A DNA stretch of 64,000 bases from Cryomorphaceae bacterium (GCA_017798125.1 CP059070.1:1240001-1304000), one strand, 5' to 3'. Numbered from the stretch's first letter, positions 44,516 to 53,616 are shown. Numbers and translations: made by a program. Notes: generated by a model not told the origin, from the letters alone.

Positions 44516-45936
44516 CAGTAGCGTACTACGGCAATGCTGTCCTGACTCAGTCGGACCTTGAGCCAACGAGCCATTTGTTCTTCCATCTCTTGCATGTCTC
44601 GACTTCGAGTCCCTTTTTGCCATTGCACCATGAGTAGGCAAAGAGTATCGGTTTGAGCGAAGTCGGTCCCGTAGGCCTGGCCAAAACTGAAGCGTTCCAA
44701 TTCTTCGTACTGAGCCTTGAGTTCTCGACCAATGGTTTGGAAGGGGAGCGTGTCCCGAACGATGTAGGCCAACTGTTCTTCAAGTTCTTGTATGCGGACT
44801 TCACGCTCGGCCAGGGCCTCTTGATTCTTGGAATACAAGTCGGAGAAGGTTTCCGCTCTAAAGTCATTCAGCACCGATTGGTAGTGGTCAGGATCGAACT
44901 GGGAAGACTGCACGACCTTGAGTTGTGCCTTGTCCAGCTGGTATTCCGGAAGGCGGGCAACCCATTGCTCCTTAACCGATATGGGTACACTTTTTCCACC
45001 TTCAAAAACGACAATGATCTCTTGTTCTTCTGCGGTATACTCCAGCATCCGGTCCGTAACGAGGTTTTCATCGTACTTGATCACTTCGCTGATGAAAACG
45101 TTTGCTCGGCGGTAGAAAAGAGACTCTTGGACCACGTTGTAGAAGATCCACAAAGAGGGAAGGATGATCAGGATGGTGAAAACGAGAATCAATCGACGAG
45201 CGCGGCGTTCTTTGGTGGGGTCCAAGAAATCGACCATCGGGAATCGCAGATAGCGAACGATGATGACCGTGGCCAAACAGATAAAAATGGAGTTGAGCAG
45301 GAAGAGGTAAAAAGCACCAAAGAAATAGTTCAGCTGACCGGTCGCCAGACCAAAACCCGCGGTACACAGTGGTGGCATCAAAGCGGTTGCGATGGCCACG
45401 CCGGGGATTACATTGCTCTTTTCTTTTCTCGAGCCCGCCATGATTCCCGCCAAACCACCAAATAAGGCAACAAAGACGTCGAGCAAGGTAGGATTCGTCC
45501 GGGCCAATAGCTCTGATTGTGCATCGCTCAATGGAGTCAAAAAGAAGTAACTCGTGGAGGTCAGAATCGCTATGACCACCATAGTGGCAAAGGAACGAAG
45601 CGATCTTCGCAGAGTACTGACATCATTGGTTGCAAGGGAAAGCCCGACCCCGAGGATTGGACCCATGAGGGGGCTGATTAACATGGCTCCAATGATGACC
45701 GCTCCTGAGTTGGTGTTGAGTCCAATGGAAGCGATGTAAATGGAGAAGATTAGAATCCAGACATTGTGACCCTTAAAGTCAATGTCTCGTTTGATACCTG
45801 CTGTCGTGTTTTCAGGATCGGTGCCCTCGTGGATATCGATGGTCTTCCGGGCATAGGCCAGAAACATCAGAAACAGGCGACGCGGTCCGTGCGTCACTTT
45901 TTCTTGAACCTCTTTTTCTTGGGATTCATCAGCCAT
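44515..45936 (-). CDS. DUF389 (TIGR00341-type) membrane protein
   Basis: A 473-residue inner-membrane protein. The DUF389 domain with about six membrane helices spans residues 50-260 (ASIGLNTNSGAVIIGAMLIS, MGPILGVGLS, GVAIATALMPPLCTAGFGL). A long extracytoplasmic or cytoplasmic domain follows a further helix, with a coiled-coil-like stretch at about 385-415 (EALAEREVRIQELEEQLAY). Function unknown. First gene of a three-gene unit with the DUF1905 and DinB genes. Confidence 0.85.
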   Translation of the reverse strand: MADESQEKEVQEKVTHGPRRLFLMFLAYARKTIDIHEGTDPENTTAGIKRDIDFKGHNVWILIFSIYIASIGLNTNSGAVIIGAMLISPLMGPILGVGLSLATNDVSTLRRSLRSFATMVVIAILTSTSYFFLTPLSDAQSELLARTNPTLLDVFVALFGGLAGIMAGSRKEKSNVIPGVAIATALMPPLCTAGFGLATGQLNYFFGAFYLFLLNSIFICLATVIIVRYLRFPMVDFLDPTKERRARRLILVFTILIILPSLWIFYNVVQESLFYRRANVFISEVIKYDENLVTDRMLEYTAEEQEIIVVFEGGKSVPISVKEQWVARLPEYQLDKAQLKVVQSSQFDPDHYQSVLNDFRAETFSDLYSKNQEALAEREVRIQELEEQLAYIVRDTLPFQTIGRELKAQYEELERFSFGQAYGTDFAQTDTLCLLMVQWQKGTRSRDMQEMEEQMARWLKVRLSQDSIAVVRY

Positions 45937-45978
45937 GAAGGAAAGATACTCTTTTCTTCTTTTTGGCTGAGCGGGGCT

Positions 45979-47070
45979 TTAGACGTATTTATCGCCCTTT
46001 TCAATTTTGGCTTCGGCAACGAATTGCTTGATCATCTGCTCGTCTTCTTTCTTGCAAATCAACAAGGCATTGTCGGTATTCACCACGATAAAGTCCTCCA
46101 AGCCTTGAATGACCACGAGTTTATCGCCTGACGTACTGACCATGTTCCGTTTGCTGTCGTACAGCATGACCTGCTTGGCCCCAACGACGGCATTTCCTTC
46201 ACCATCGCGATCAACATGCGTATAGAGAGAGCCCCAAGTTCCTAGGTCAGACCAACCAAATTCGGCCGGCACCGTGTAGACGTTCTTGGCTTTTTCCATG
46301 ATGCCGTAGTCAATGGAAATGTTCTTGCACGTGGGATAGATGCGACCGATGAATGCCTGTTCATCAGGAGTATTCAAAGCGTCAACTCCTTCCTCAAAGA
46401 GAAGTCCTACTTCGCTCAGATGCTCGTTGAAAGAGCTGATAATGCTCTTGGACGACCAAATGAAAATACCACTGTTCCAAAGGAAGTCGCCGCTTTCGAG
46501 GAACTTCTTAGCCAAGTCAAGGTCCGGCTTTTCCGTGAAGGTCTTAACCTTACATACTTCGTTCGAGTCCAGGATTTGGTCTTCGTTGTACTGAATATAT
46601 CCATAACCCGTATCAGGTCGACTCGGGCGAATACCTAAAGTCAAAAGGGCATCATTGTTGGCCGCCGTATCCAAAGCGAGTTCGATCACGCGGACAAATT
46701 CATCCTCTTTCAGGATGAGGTGATCAGACGGGGCAACGACAATGTTGGCCTCTGGATCCAATCCGTGAATTTTATACGCCGCATAGGCCACACATGGTGC
46801 AGTATTTCGCCGGGCTGGTTCGAGGAGGATTTGATCATCACCCATTTCCGGAAGCTGTTCTTTGACCAGATCCCGGTATTGTTCGTTGGTCACTACAAAC
46901 ACTTGCCCTTCGGGAGTGAAGCGTCGCATGCGCTCGTAGGTCTGCTGGATCAGGGTTTTGCCAGTCCCGAGTATATCGAGAAACTGCTTCGGATTCGTGG
47001 TTCGGCTCATGGGCCAAAAACGACTGCCGATACCGCCAGCCATGATGACACTATATGTATGGGTGTTCAT
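45979..47070 (-). CDS. manC: Mannose-1-phosphate guanylyltransferase
   Basis: A 363-residue nucleotidyltransferase making GDP-mannose for glycans. Signature GGIGSRFWPMSRTTNPKQFL near the N-terminus and VAPSDHLIL, FTEKPDL further on. There is no C-terminal phosphomannose isomerase cupin, so it is the short monofunctional form. Monocistronic; promoter -7 at 47090-47097. Confidence 0.93.
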   Translation of the reverse strand: MNTHTYSVIMAGGIGSRFWPMSRTTNPKQFLDILGTGKTLIQQTYERMRRFTPEGQVFVVTNEQYRDLVKEQLPEMGDDQILLEPARRNTAPCVAYAAYKIHGLDPEANIVVAPSDHLILKEDEFVRVIELALDTAANNDALLTLGIRPSRPDTGYGYIQYNEDQILDSNEVCKVKTFTEKPDLDLAKKFLESGDFLWNSGIFIWSSKSIISSFNEHLSEVGLLFEEGVDALNTPDEQAFIGRIYPTCKNISIDYGIMEKAKNVYTVPAEFGWSDLGTWGSLYTHVDRDGEGNAVVGAKQVMLYDSKRNMVSTSGDKLVVIQGLEDFIVVNTDNALLICKKEDEQMIKQFVAEAKIEKGDKYV

Positions 47071-47089
47071 CGCAATGGTTTTGATGTGG

Positions 47090-47097
47090 CAAAACTA
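47090..47097 (-). promoter_or_regulatory. Promoter -7 element of manC
   Basis: Minus-strand TAGTTTTG, a TAnnTTTG match, 19 bases before the manC start. It lies in the short gap between manC and the end of the SprT-like gene. Confidence 0.45.
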
Positions 47098-47103
47098 AGA
47101 AAA

Positions 47104-47685
47104 TCAAGAGACGATCGGGGCTAGACCGGGAACTAAAAACCATCGACCCGAGCTGATTTCCTGACACTTATACCGCGTTCGCTGCTTCGGACCCCGTCGG
47201 AACCTTCGACCTCCTGGGAGCTCGAATTCCTGGCCCTCCAGCAACATGGATACCGTAGTCACGTCATCTTCTTCGTCGTAAACCCGGAAGGCTTGAACCA
47301 ATGTGGGATCGCTGAAGGTTGATGCCTTGGGCTTCCTCAAGTGACGTTGCCAATGAGCTCGAAGCTCCTGTGGAACGTATTCGACCTCTGTCAATGGCCA
47401 CATTAGATTTTGAAAGGTCTGTTTCCATTCAGGACCATGAGGGGCGACACGCTGCCTATAGGTCTCATACACGTGAAGATGGGCGATTTCGTGAACGAGT
47501 ACCCAGAGAAAATGAAATTCATTGAGGTTGCCATTCACCGAAATTTGATGCCCTCTTTTCCCGGGACGGAAATCCCCAGTTTTGGTCCTTCTGGCACGTG
47601 AAACGCGCACATCGACCCGAAAGGGTCTCAGTAATTCGCTAACGTAGTTTTCCGCCTGCGGCGGGATGTGGGAGCTCCATGCCAT
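47104..47685 (-). CDS. SprT-like zinc metalloprotein
   Basis: A 193-residue protein with the zinc protease motif HEIAHLH (H65, E66, H69). The fold is SprT/Spartan-like, with the third ligand probably in the following helix (VAPHGPEWKQTF). SprT-like proteins are linked to proteolysis of DNA-protein crosslinks or metal handling. Its ATG follows the feoB stop with no gap (TAAATG), so it is the third gene of feoA-feoB. Confidence 0.85.
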   Translation of the reverse strand: MAWSSHIPPQAENYVSELLRPFRVDVRVSRARRTKTGDFRPGKRGHQISVNGNLNEFHFLWVLVHEIAHLHVYETYRQRVAPHGPEWKQTFQNLMWPLTEVEYVPQELRAHWQRHLRKPKASTFSDPTLVQAFRVYDEEDDVTTVSMLLEGQEFELPGGRRFRRGPKQRTRYKCQEISSGRWFLVPGLAPIVS

Positions 47686-49809
47686 TTAGGCGAGCAATTG
47701 ATAGGTGATTAGGCTGGCTACGTAGGCCATGGCACCCATGAAAAGGAATTGGGCCAAGGGCCATTTCCAGCTTCGCGTCTCCCGACGCACAACGGCTACC
47801 GTACTCATGCATTGAAGCGCAAAGGCGTAGAAGACCATTAGGGATAATCCCGTAGCAAGGCCATATTGTTTCTTCCCGGTGATGACGTTTACTTCGTCTT
47901 GCATTTTCTCTCGAATGGAGCTTTCGTTGTCTGGATCTCCCACACTGTAAATGGTTGCCATAGTACCTACAAAGACCTCTCGGGCCGCGAAGCTCGTGAT
48001 CAAGGCGATTCCGATCTTCCAATCGTAGCCCAAGGGGCGGATCGCTGGCTCGATGGTCTTGCCAATGATTCCAGCATAAGAAGCTTCCAGTTTTTCACTG
48101 CCCATAGCTGCGCGTAGACCTGCGTCGAGTTCACCGTCTACGGCCAAAGCCTCGTATTTATCATTGATCTTGGCCATTCGCTCGCCAGGGCCATAGCTCG
48201 ACAAAAACCACAGCACAATGGAAATGGCCACGATGATCTTACCTGCATCAAACAAGAAGATGCGTACTTTCTCAATGAGTGTGAATCCAATAGTTTTCCA
48301 ATCGGGCCATTTATAGCCCGGGAGCTCCATGACAAAGAAGCTGCGATCGGCTTCGTTCAGCCAGAGGTTGAGCAAGAAGGCTACGACGATGGCCGCGACA
48401 AATCCGAGTAGGTAAAGTCCCATGAGGATAAGTCCTTGGACATTGAATATCCCCCATTGTGCATCACTGGGGATCACCAGGCTGATGAGCAGGGTGTAGA
48501 CGGGGAGCCGAGCGGAACAGCTCATTAATGGAGTGATCAATATGGTGATCAAGCGCTGTTTCCATCCGCTAATGCTTCGAGTGGCCATGATGGCTGGAAT
48601 GGCACAGGCAAAGCCGCCAACCAAGGGAATCACGCTTCGTCCATTGAGTCCAAAACGCCTCATAAGTTTGTCCATCATGAAGCTCACTCGGGACATATAT
48701 CCGGTGTCTTCGAGGAGGGCGATGAAGAAAAAGAGGAAGGCGATCTGAGGTACAAAAACAACCACACCACTCAAACCAGCGAGTACACCGTCGGTGAGTA
48801 GGCCGGAGAGAATTCCCGGTGGTAGGGAGTTGGCGAGGTATTCGGTCATGCTGGTAAATACGTATTCAATCCATTCCATGGGAAGAGTTGCCCAACTGAA
48901 AACAGCTTGAAACATGACAAATAGAATACTCAGGAATATAACATAGCCCCAGACTTTGTGGGTGAGGACGTTGTCAATTCGTTCTGTTAAATGCTCACGA
49001 GTACTCTTGGACTGGCGGACATTTCTCGCGATAATTCCAGGGATGAGCTCGTAGCGCTTTTTGCTTTCGTCCGCTTGAAATCTGTAGGGCTTAAACTCGT
49101 GCTCCACAACGAGTTCCTGAATCCGTTTGCTGCGCTCCGGGTGATCCTTGAAATAGCTGATGAACTTGTAATTGCACGCAACCTGAAACGCGGCATAATC
49201 ACTGTTCACGTTAACGGATTCTCTAACGCGTTCCAGAAGCTCTGGAGAGAATTCACCGACCTTGATGAAGTCTTTTTCAGGGGCCTGAGTTTTAATCGCC
49301 AGGAGAGCCTTAAGCTTGCTCAGGTCACTTTTCTTTCTTGCATTCATAAGGACCACAGGCACTCCCAGTTCTTTTTGAAGGCGAAAGAGATCAAAGGTGA
49401 GTCCGTCCTTTTCTGCTAAATCCCCCATGTTCAAAACCAGGATGGTGGGCAGGTTGAGTTCGATGACCTGCGTGGCTAAGAAAAGGCTTCTCGTCATGTT
49501 GGTGCTGTCGGCCACCACTATGACCTGTTCTGGGTAGTCTGGATTTTCTGGATCACAGAGCACTTCGAAAGTGACCAGCTCGTCTACGGACTTTGGATAA
49601 AGGCTATAGGTTCCAGGAAGGTCAATGAGTTCGAACCTCTCCTTTTGACCTTGGGCATTCTGAATCGAGAATGATCCCATTTTCTTATCTACAGTAACCC
49701 CAGGAAAGTTGCCTACCCGCTGATTCAAGCCCGTTAAAGCATTGAATAGCGTGCTCTTTCCGCTGTTGGGGTTCCCTATGAGGGCGATCTTCTTGCTTCC
49801 CTTGGCCAA
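47686..49809 (-). CDS. feoB: Ferrous iron transporter FeoB
   Basis: A 707-residue inner-membrane Fe(II) transporter. The N-terminal G domain has G1 GNPNSGKST (12-20), G3 DLPGTYSL and G4 NMGD; the membrane part has two Gate motifs (e.g. PLVGGFACAIPAIMATR and LISPLMSCSARLPVY-like ITPLMSCSARLPVYTLL). Length is normal. It sits 3 bases after feoA and is followed directly by the SprT-like gene. Iron regulation by Fur is likely but no Fur box was identified. Confidence 0.95.
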   Translation of the reverse strand: MAKGSKKIALIGNPNSGKSTLFNALTGLNQRVGNFPGVTVDKKMGSFSIQNAQGQKERFELIDLPGTYSLYPKSVDELVTFEVLCDPENPDYPEQVIVVADSTNMTRSLFLATQVIELNLPTILVLNMGDLAEKDGLTFDLFRLQKELGVPVVLMNARKKSDLSKLKALLAIKTQAPEKDFIKVGEFSPELLERVRESVNVNSDYAAFQVACNYKFISYFKDHPERSKRIQELVVEHEFKPYRFQADESKKRYELIPGIIARNVRQSKSTREHLTERIDNVLTHKVWGYVIFLSILFVMFQAVFSWATLPMEWIEYVFTSMTEYLANSLPPGILSGLLTDGVLAGLSGVVVFVPQIAFLFFFIALLEDTGYMSRVSFMMDKLMRRFGLNGRSVIPLVGGFACAIPAIMATRSISGWKQRLITILITPLMSCSARLPVYTLLISLVIPSDAQWGIFNVQGLILMGLYLLGFVAAIVVAFLLNLWLNEADRSFFVMELPGYKWPDWKTIGFTLIEKVRIFLFDAGKIIVAISIVLWFLSSYGPGERMAKINDKYEALAVDGELDAGLRAAMGSEKLEASYAGIIGKTIEPAIRPLGYDWKIGIALITSFAAREVFVGTMATIYSVGDPDNESSIREKMQDEVNVITGKKQYGLATGLSLMVFYAFALQCMSTVAVVRRETRSWKWPLAQFLFMGAMAYVASLITYQLLA

Positions 49810-49812
49810 TCC

Positions 49813-50037
49813 TTATTGAATTTTTTCAATCTTCACCGCTTCTGCTTCATCGAGCCGAAGGGCGAGAATACTGCTTCCAATTTTGATGGCAATAGGATCA
49901 CCCGCAGGAGCGCGGCGAACCAAAGTCACCAATTCATTTGGAATCATGCCGAGTTCCATAAGCTTGAGTGCGATATCTTCTTGATCGTAGGATTTGATCA
50001 AGGCTCGGTCACCCATGCGGAGTTCAGCTAGTGTCAA
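49813..50037 (-). CDS. feoA: Ferrous iron transport protein FeoA
   Basis: A 74-residue SH3-like protein that assists FeoB at the cytoplasmic face. It shows LAELRMGDRALIKSY and LMELGMIPNELVTLVRRAP, typical of FeoA. First gene of feoA-feoB-sprT-like. Confidence 0.93.
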   Translation of the reverse strand: MTLAELRMGDRALIKSYDQEDIALKLMELGMIPNELVTLVRRAPAGDPIAIKIGSSILALRLDEAEAVKIEKIQ

Positions 50038-50066
50038 AAGCAGTTATTTAGATTGATTCTAAGCGG

Positions 50067-50074
50067 CAAAAGTA
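50067..50074 (-). promoter_or_regulatory. Promoter -7 element of feoAB
   Basis: Minus-strand TACTTTTG matches TAnnTTTG, 29 bases before the feoA start. It lies between feoA and the stop of the small lipoprotein gene, so feoAB need not depend on read-through. Confidence 0.5.
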
Positions 50075-50106
50075 AGCAATTGACCGCAAATCAAGAGAGC
50101 CTTGAA

Positions 50107-50262
50107 TCAGCTTTTTAACGGCGCTTCGGCGCTTTGGTTCATGCCGAAGGTTGGGCAATCACAACCGCGCTTTCCTGCAGAGCACGAAGAGAGAATTAGG
50201 GTCCCCAAAAAGAGGACGCTGAGAATAAGTTTTTGGATTGACTTTCGTTCCTTCAAGACCAT
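50107..50262 (-). CDS. 51-residue lipoprotein with CxC motif
   Basis: ATG at 50260-50262 opens a 51-codon frame ending TGA 50107-50109. Signal and lipobox are clear: after MVLKERKSIQKLILSVLFLG comes TLILSSC, lipid Cys 27. The mature peptide is only 25 residues, SAGKRGCDCPTFGMNQ and a short tail, with a C-D-C-P-T-F core. Small Bacteroidota lipoproteins of this build exist but I cannot name a function; the CxC and the feoAB genes 69 bases downstream suggest metal binding. Divergent from the mlaE-type gene. Confidence 0.65.
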   Translation of the reverse strand: MVLKERKSIQKLILSVLFLGTLILSSCSAGKRGCDCPTFGMNQSAEAPLKS

Positions 50263-50299
50263 GTAAAGTAATCGCTTATTTTAGCGTAAAATTATTGGA

Positions 50300-51040
50300 A
50301 TGAATTTTTTCTTCCACGTTGGAAGGTACTTTTTCTTACTCTGGCGAGTGCTGCGCATCCCGGAAAAGTGGTCGGCATTTCGCAAAGAGTTGTCCCGCGA
50401 AATCTGGGACATTGGAGTAAGCTCTCTGGGTATCGTCATATTCATCTCCATTTTTGTTGGCGCTGTTGTTGCCCTTCAGCTGGCCTTTAACATTCAGGAC
50501 AGTCCATTTTTGCCGAATTGGTACATAGGATATGGAACGCGTCAATCACTGGTATTGGAGTTTTCACCAACTATGATTTCTCTGGTATTGGCCGGAAAAG
50601 TAGGCTCCAGTATATCCTCGAACATAGGGACCATGCGCAGTTCAGAGCAGATTGACGCCCTTGAAGTAATGGGTGTTAATTCAGCACAGTTTCTGATTCT
50701 TCCCAAAATCATTGCCTCGATCTTTTTTAACCCTCTATTGATCATCTTGAGCCTTGCTGCTGGTATTCTCGGCGGTTTGGCTGCCGGACCTTTGACGGGT
50801 TTGTGGACGGTCGGAGAATTTGTCGATGGCGCTACCTTAGAGTTTAATGCCTACAGCTTCACCTATGCCATGATCAAGACGATCATTTTTGCTTTTGTGA
50901 TTGCTACAGTCAGCTCCTATCATGGATACTATACCAAAGGAGGTTCTTTGGATGTAGGACGTTCCAGTACTCAAGCGGTGGTCTACAGTTCCATCACCAT
51001 CATTATTCTGAATTTCGTCTTAACACAGGTTCTGCTATGA
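50300..51040 (+). CDS. MlaE-family lipid ABC transporter permease
   Basis: A 246-residue inner-membrane permease with about five to six helices. The family core is visible: VGAVVALQLAFNI, LVLEFSPTMISLVLAGKVGSSISSNIGTMR, with EQIDALEVMGVN. It belongs to the Mla system for phospholipid traffic between membranes. It overlaps the ATPase gene by 4 bases. An MCE (MlaD-like) gene is not present after it in the window. Confidence 0.92.
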   Translation: MNFFFHVGRYFFLLWRVLRIPEKWSAFRKELSREIWDIGVSSLGIVIFISIFVGAVVALQLAFNIQDSPFLPNWYIGYGTRQSLVLEFSPTMISLVLAGKVGSSISSNIGTMRSSEQIDALEVMGVNSAQFLILPKIIASIFFNPLLIILSLAAGILGGLAAGPLTGLWTVGEFVDGATLEFNAYSFTYAMIKTIIFAFVIATVSSYHGYYTKGGSLDVGRSSTQAVVYSSITIIILNFVLTQVLL

Positions 51041-51789
51041 TCACAGTAGATAACATTACCAAGAGTTTCGGCGAGAAACAGGTTTTAAAGGGGGTAAGCG
51101 CTCAATTCGCTGAAGGACAAACCAATTTGATCATTGGTCAAAGTGGATCGGGGAAGACCGTATTTGTGAAAAGTATGGTCGGCCTTCATGAAATAGACGG
51201 TGGGACCATTTCATACGATGGACGCGCTTTGAATGAAATGGACTACGATACGCGAAAGCGTCTTCGCCAAGAAATGGGAATGGTGTTTCAGGGCGGCGCC
51301 TTGTTCGACTCTATGACCATTCAAGAGAACGTTATGTTTCCTTTGAACATGTTCTCCGACATGTCCGAAAGCGAGAAACTCGATCGAGTCAATTTCTGTT
51401 TGAAGCGGGTCAACCTTGAGAAAGTCAATCAGCTCAGGCCGGCAGAAGTCAGTGGAGGAATGCAAAAGCGCGTGGCTATAGCGCGCTCAATAGTTATGGA
51501 GCCCAAGTACCTCTTTTGCGATGAGCCCAACAGTGGATTGGACCCTCAAACGGCGATTGTCATCGATAATCTTATCCAGGAGATTACACACGAGTTTAAC
51601 ATTACCACCGTGATCAATACGCACGACATGAATTCGGTCATGGAGATTGGAGAGCATATCGTCTTCATTAAAGAAGGATATAAGGCTTGGGAAGGGAATA
51701 GTGAAGAGCTTATCAGTACAGGGAATGAGGCCGTAAGCAACTTTGTCTTCAGCTCAAACCTCATGCGGAAGATTCGAGCGAAAATTTAG
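51037..51789 (+). CDS. MlaF-type ABC transporter ATPase
   Basis: A 250-residue ABC ATPase. Walker A GQSGSGKT at residues 34-41, signature VSGGMQKRVAIARS, Walker B YLFCDEPNSGLDP, and the switch histidine in NTHDMNS. The Mla-typical form has the EPNSGLDP box. Pairs with the permease before it for retrograde or anterograde lipid transport. Confidence 0.92.
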   Translation: MITVDNITKSFGEKQVLKGVSAQFAEGQTNLIIGQSGSGKTVFVKSMVGLHEIDGGTISYDGRALNEMDYDTRKRLRQEMGMVFQGGALFDSMTIQENVMFPLNMFSDMSESEKLDRVNFCLKRVNLEKVNQLRPAEVSGGMQKRVAIARSIVMEPKYLFCDEPNSGLDPQTAIVIDNLIQEITHEFNITTVINTHDMNSVMEIGEHIVFIKEGYKAWEGNSEELISTGNEAVSNFVFSSNLMRKIRAKI

Positions 51790-51810
51790 CCTGGCAAAAA
51801 TCAAATCATA

Positions 51811-51843
51811 AAAAAAGCCGCTCCCATCAGGAGCGGCTTTTTT
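51811..51843. terminator. Bidirectional terminator after the Mla ABC genes
   Basis: AAAAAAGCCGCTCC and GGAGCGGCTTTTTT pair around CATCA, with A- and T-runs on both sides; serves the ABC operon and the convergent T9SS protein gene. Confidence 0.9.
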
Positions 51844-51861
51844 CAATGTGTTTGGGCTTGC

Positions 51862-53013
51862 TTATCGAGTCAAGACCATTTTCTTAGTAACGGTTCCACC
51901 GTTCACGTTCAAGCTGTAGTAGTAGATACCTTCAGCCAATCCTGGAACCATCAACTTGATGGTGTGGGTTCCGGGCATTTGCTGACCTGCTTCAGTTGAG
52001 AAAACGACCGCTCCAGTAAGGTCATACACCTCCAAAGAAACATTGGCACTGTTGTCCAAAGTGTATTCGATGTTGGTGAATTGGCTAAATGGATTAGGGA
52101 AGTTTTTCACTTCAGTCAAAGCACTTGGCAATTCCTCTACCGAGATATCATCCTCAATGGTCAAAGAAACACCGAAGTTGATGTTTTGTGTAAAGTGCTC
52201 TCCATCAATTCCTGGATCGTATGCGTTGTTCTGGTTGCAATCGTAGTAGATATCTCCTCCTGCTGCTTGAGGCAATAGTCCAGCGAAATCATACTGAGAC
52301 AACAAACGGAAGCTGTTGTTTGGGAACAAAGACTCTAATGCTTTAGGCGTAGTACCCGTGCAGATTCCGTCTTCGTAGAAACCAGCAACGATTCCGAAGG
52401 TGTCCAATTTAGATCCAAAGTAGTTCACGCGAACACCGAAAGGCTCGTTCAACGTCAAGTTTGGAAGGAACGGACGGAAAACTGAGTTCGTCCAGTTGTC
52501 TCCACCGGTAAAGCTGGTGTCCGTAGTGATTGACTCTTCCCAAAGAACGTTGGTCGTTGGGCGACCCTGTCCGTCCAAGGAAACGATTTGTACGTTCACC
52601 GTATCCAACTGGCCACTGTTGTTCTCATGACCCATTTGAATCCAAACCGTATCGACAGTAGCGCTGATTACGTTACTCCAGTCAATAACACTTGTTCCGT
52701 TTGGATCATCCCAAGCTTGAAGCGTTGGATAGGTTACAATAACGTACTGGAAGTTCAAGTCTGCAGAATCCCCGCGAGAGTGAAGGTCCCAGATGAATTC
52801 AGTTTGTGGTGTACCGTAGATCTCTCCTTCGGTAGAACCATACCATACAAACATCTCGCTGATACCTCCGCGGTATTCAGTAGAGGCCTTTGGATTAAGG
52901 CTGTTCATACGTTGTGTTGGTGTGAGTTTGACCTCACCTGCAGTCTGGCGGTATTGACCGAAAGCTGCAACAGTTGCCATCATTACGACAGCTAAGAGTA
53001 CTGATCTTTTCAT
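51862..53013 (-). CDS. Secreted protein with T9SS type A sorting domain
   Basis: A 383-residue exported protein: signal peptide 1-19 (ends AAFGQ), a beta-rich middle of unknown family (about residues 30-285, with QTEFIWDLHSRGDSADL and two Trp-rich strands), then a T9SS C-terminal domain (about 300-383: VKNFPNPFSQFTNIEYTL, ending TVTKKMVLTR). It should be exported through the type IX system and attached or released. No enzymatic motif recognised. Confidence 0.8.
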   Translation of the reverse strand: MKRSVLLAVVMMATVAAFGQYRQTAGEVKLTPTQRMNSLNPKASTEYRGGISEMFVWYGSTEGEIYGTPQTEFIWDLHSRGDSADLNFQYVIVTYPTLQAWDDPNGTSVIDWSNVISATVDTVWIQMGHENNSGQLDTVNVQIVSLDGQGRPTTNVLWEESITTDTSFTGGDNWTNSVFRPFLPNLTLNEPFGVRVNYFGSKLDTFGIVAGFYEDGICTGTTPKALESLFPNNSFRLLSQYDFAGLLPQAAGGDIYYDCNQNNAYDPGIDGEHFTQNINFGVSLTIEDDISVEELPSALTEVKNFPNPFSQFTNIEYTLDNSANVSLEVYDLTGAVVFSTEAGQQMPGTHTIKLMVPGLAEGIYYYSLNVNGGTVTKKMVLTR

Positions 53014-53034
53014 AATCGTAAAAAATAAAAGTTA

Positions 53035-53074
53035 AAAACCCGAGGTAAAGATAAACAATACCTCGGGCTTTTGT
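53035..53074 (-). terminator. Terminator of the first small exported paralogue
   Basis: CCCGAGGTA (53039-53047) pairs with TACCTCGGG (53059-53067); on the minus strand the stem is followed by TTTTT. It lies 18 bases beyond the stop at 53092. Confidence 0.82.
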
Positions 53075-53091
53075 TCAAAGTTTGAGCAATG

Positions 53092-53415
53092 TTATAGGGT
53101 CACCAGATTACGTACAAAGGTGTATCCTAAGAACAAGTGCCATCCCACGCGAGTCGTTGGGCTAAACTGTGGTTTTGATCCACCAAAAACGTATGGGTTT
53201 GTTGGAGGTACCGCACCGTTGATTCGCTGCGTGTGCTCATAAGCATTTTGCTTAGAGACGTAGTTCACTTTGTCGCGATTGACATTGTGATCTGGCAATG
53301 TTTTAGAAACGAAGCTGTTTCCTTCGTGCCCTTGGTTCCACGTAACGTTGGTTTGTGCAAATGCAGAAGTTAATAGGAGGGCGAATACTGAGGTTAAAAT
53401 TGTTTTGCGAAGCAT
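53092..53415 (-). CDS. Small exported protein, paralogue A
   Basis: Start at ATG 53415 (a longer frame to 53511 would run through the promoter), 107 residues. Signal peptide about 1-20 (MLRKTILTSVFALLLTSAFA), then a mature peptide with WNQGHEGNSFVSKTLPDHNV and RINGAVPPTNPYVFGGSKPQ and the aromatic end GYTFVRNLVTL. I recognise no family. About nine tenths identical to paralogue B at 53770, including the flanking control region. A sigma-54-like promoter lies at 53450-53466 and an inverted repeat further upstream. Confidence 0.75.
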   Translation of the reverse strand: MLRKTILTSVFALLLTSAFAQTNVTWNQGHEGNSFVSKTLPDHNVNRDKVNYVSKQNAYEHTQRINGAVPPTNPYVFGGSKPQFSPTTRVGWHLFLGYTFVRNLVTL

Positions 53416-53449
53416 GATAATGAGTGTTAAGTGTTTCTGCCATAGAATA

Positions 53450-53466
53450 GTCAACCGGCGTGCCAA
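53450..53466 (-). promoter_or_regulatory. Sigma-54-like -24/-12 promoter of paralogue A
   Basis: Minus-strand TTGGCACGCCGGTTGAC. TGGCACG-N4-TTG matches the RpoN consensus (TGGCACGN4TTGCW) except for the C of TTGC. The start codon is 35 bases downstream. The same 17 bases recur at 54128-54144. Confidence 0.5.
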
Positions 53467-53513
53467 GAACATAAACACCTGAAAATCAGAATAATAAAGT
53501 TCATACCACAATT

Positions 53514-53563
53514 AAAAAGTGTTCCTTTTTGAAACAAAAATGTACTGGAATGGAACACTTTTT
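53514..53563. repeat. Inverted repeat upstream of paralogue A (candidate enhancer-binding site)
   Basis: AAAAAGTGTTCC (53514-53525) and GGAACACTTTTT (53552-53563), perfect 12-base arms, 26-base spacer. It lies about 75-125 bases upstream of the predicted start of transcription, the normal place for sigma-54 activator sites. A copy with 9-base arms and the same 26-base spacer occurs at 54195-54238. Confidence 0.6.
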
Positions 53564-53616
53564 GGAGGTGATTGAGCTTGAATTGAGCTCGCTTCAGGCC
53601 ATTTAAAGGGTGTTGT

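Noticed and set aside
44516-44641. Longer N-terminus for the DUF1905/YdeI-type protein
   Set aside because: This part lies inside the DUF389 gene; the TGATG overlap at 44513-44517 is a standard coupled start and the extension has no domain character.
53416-53511. Longer N-terminus for small paralogue A (and the same for B up to 54144)
   Set aside because: The extension covers the sigma-54-like promoter and hides a clear signal peptide starting MLRKT.
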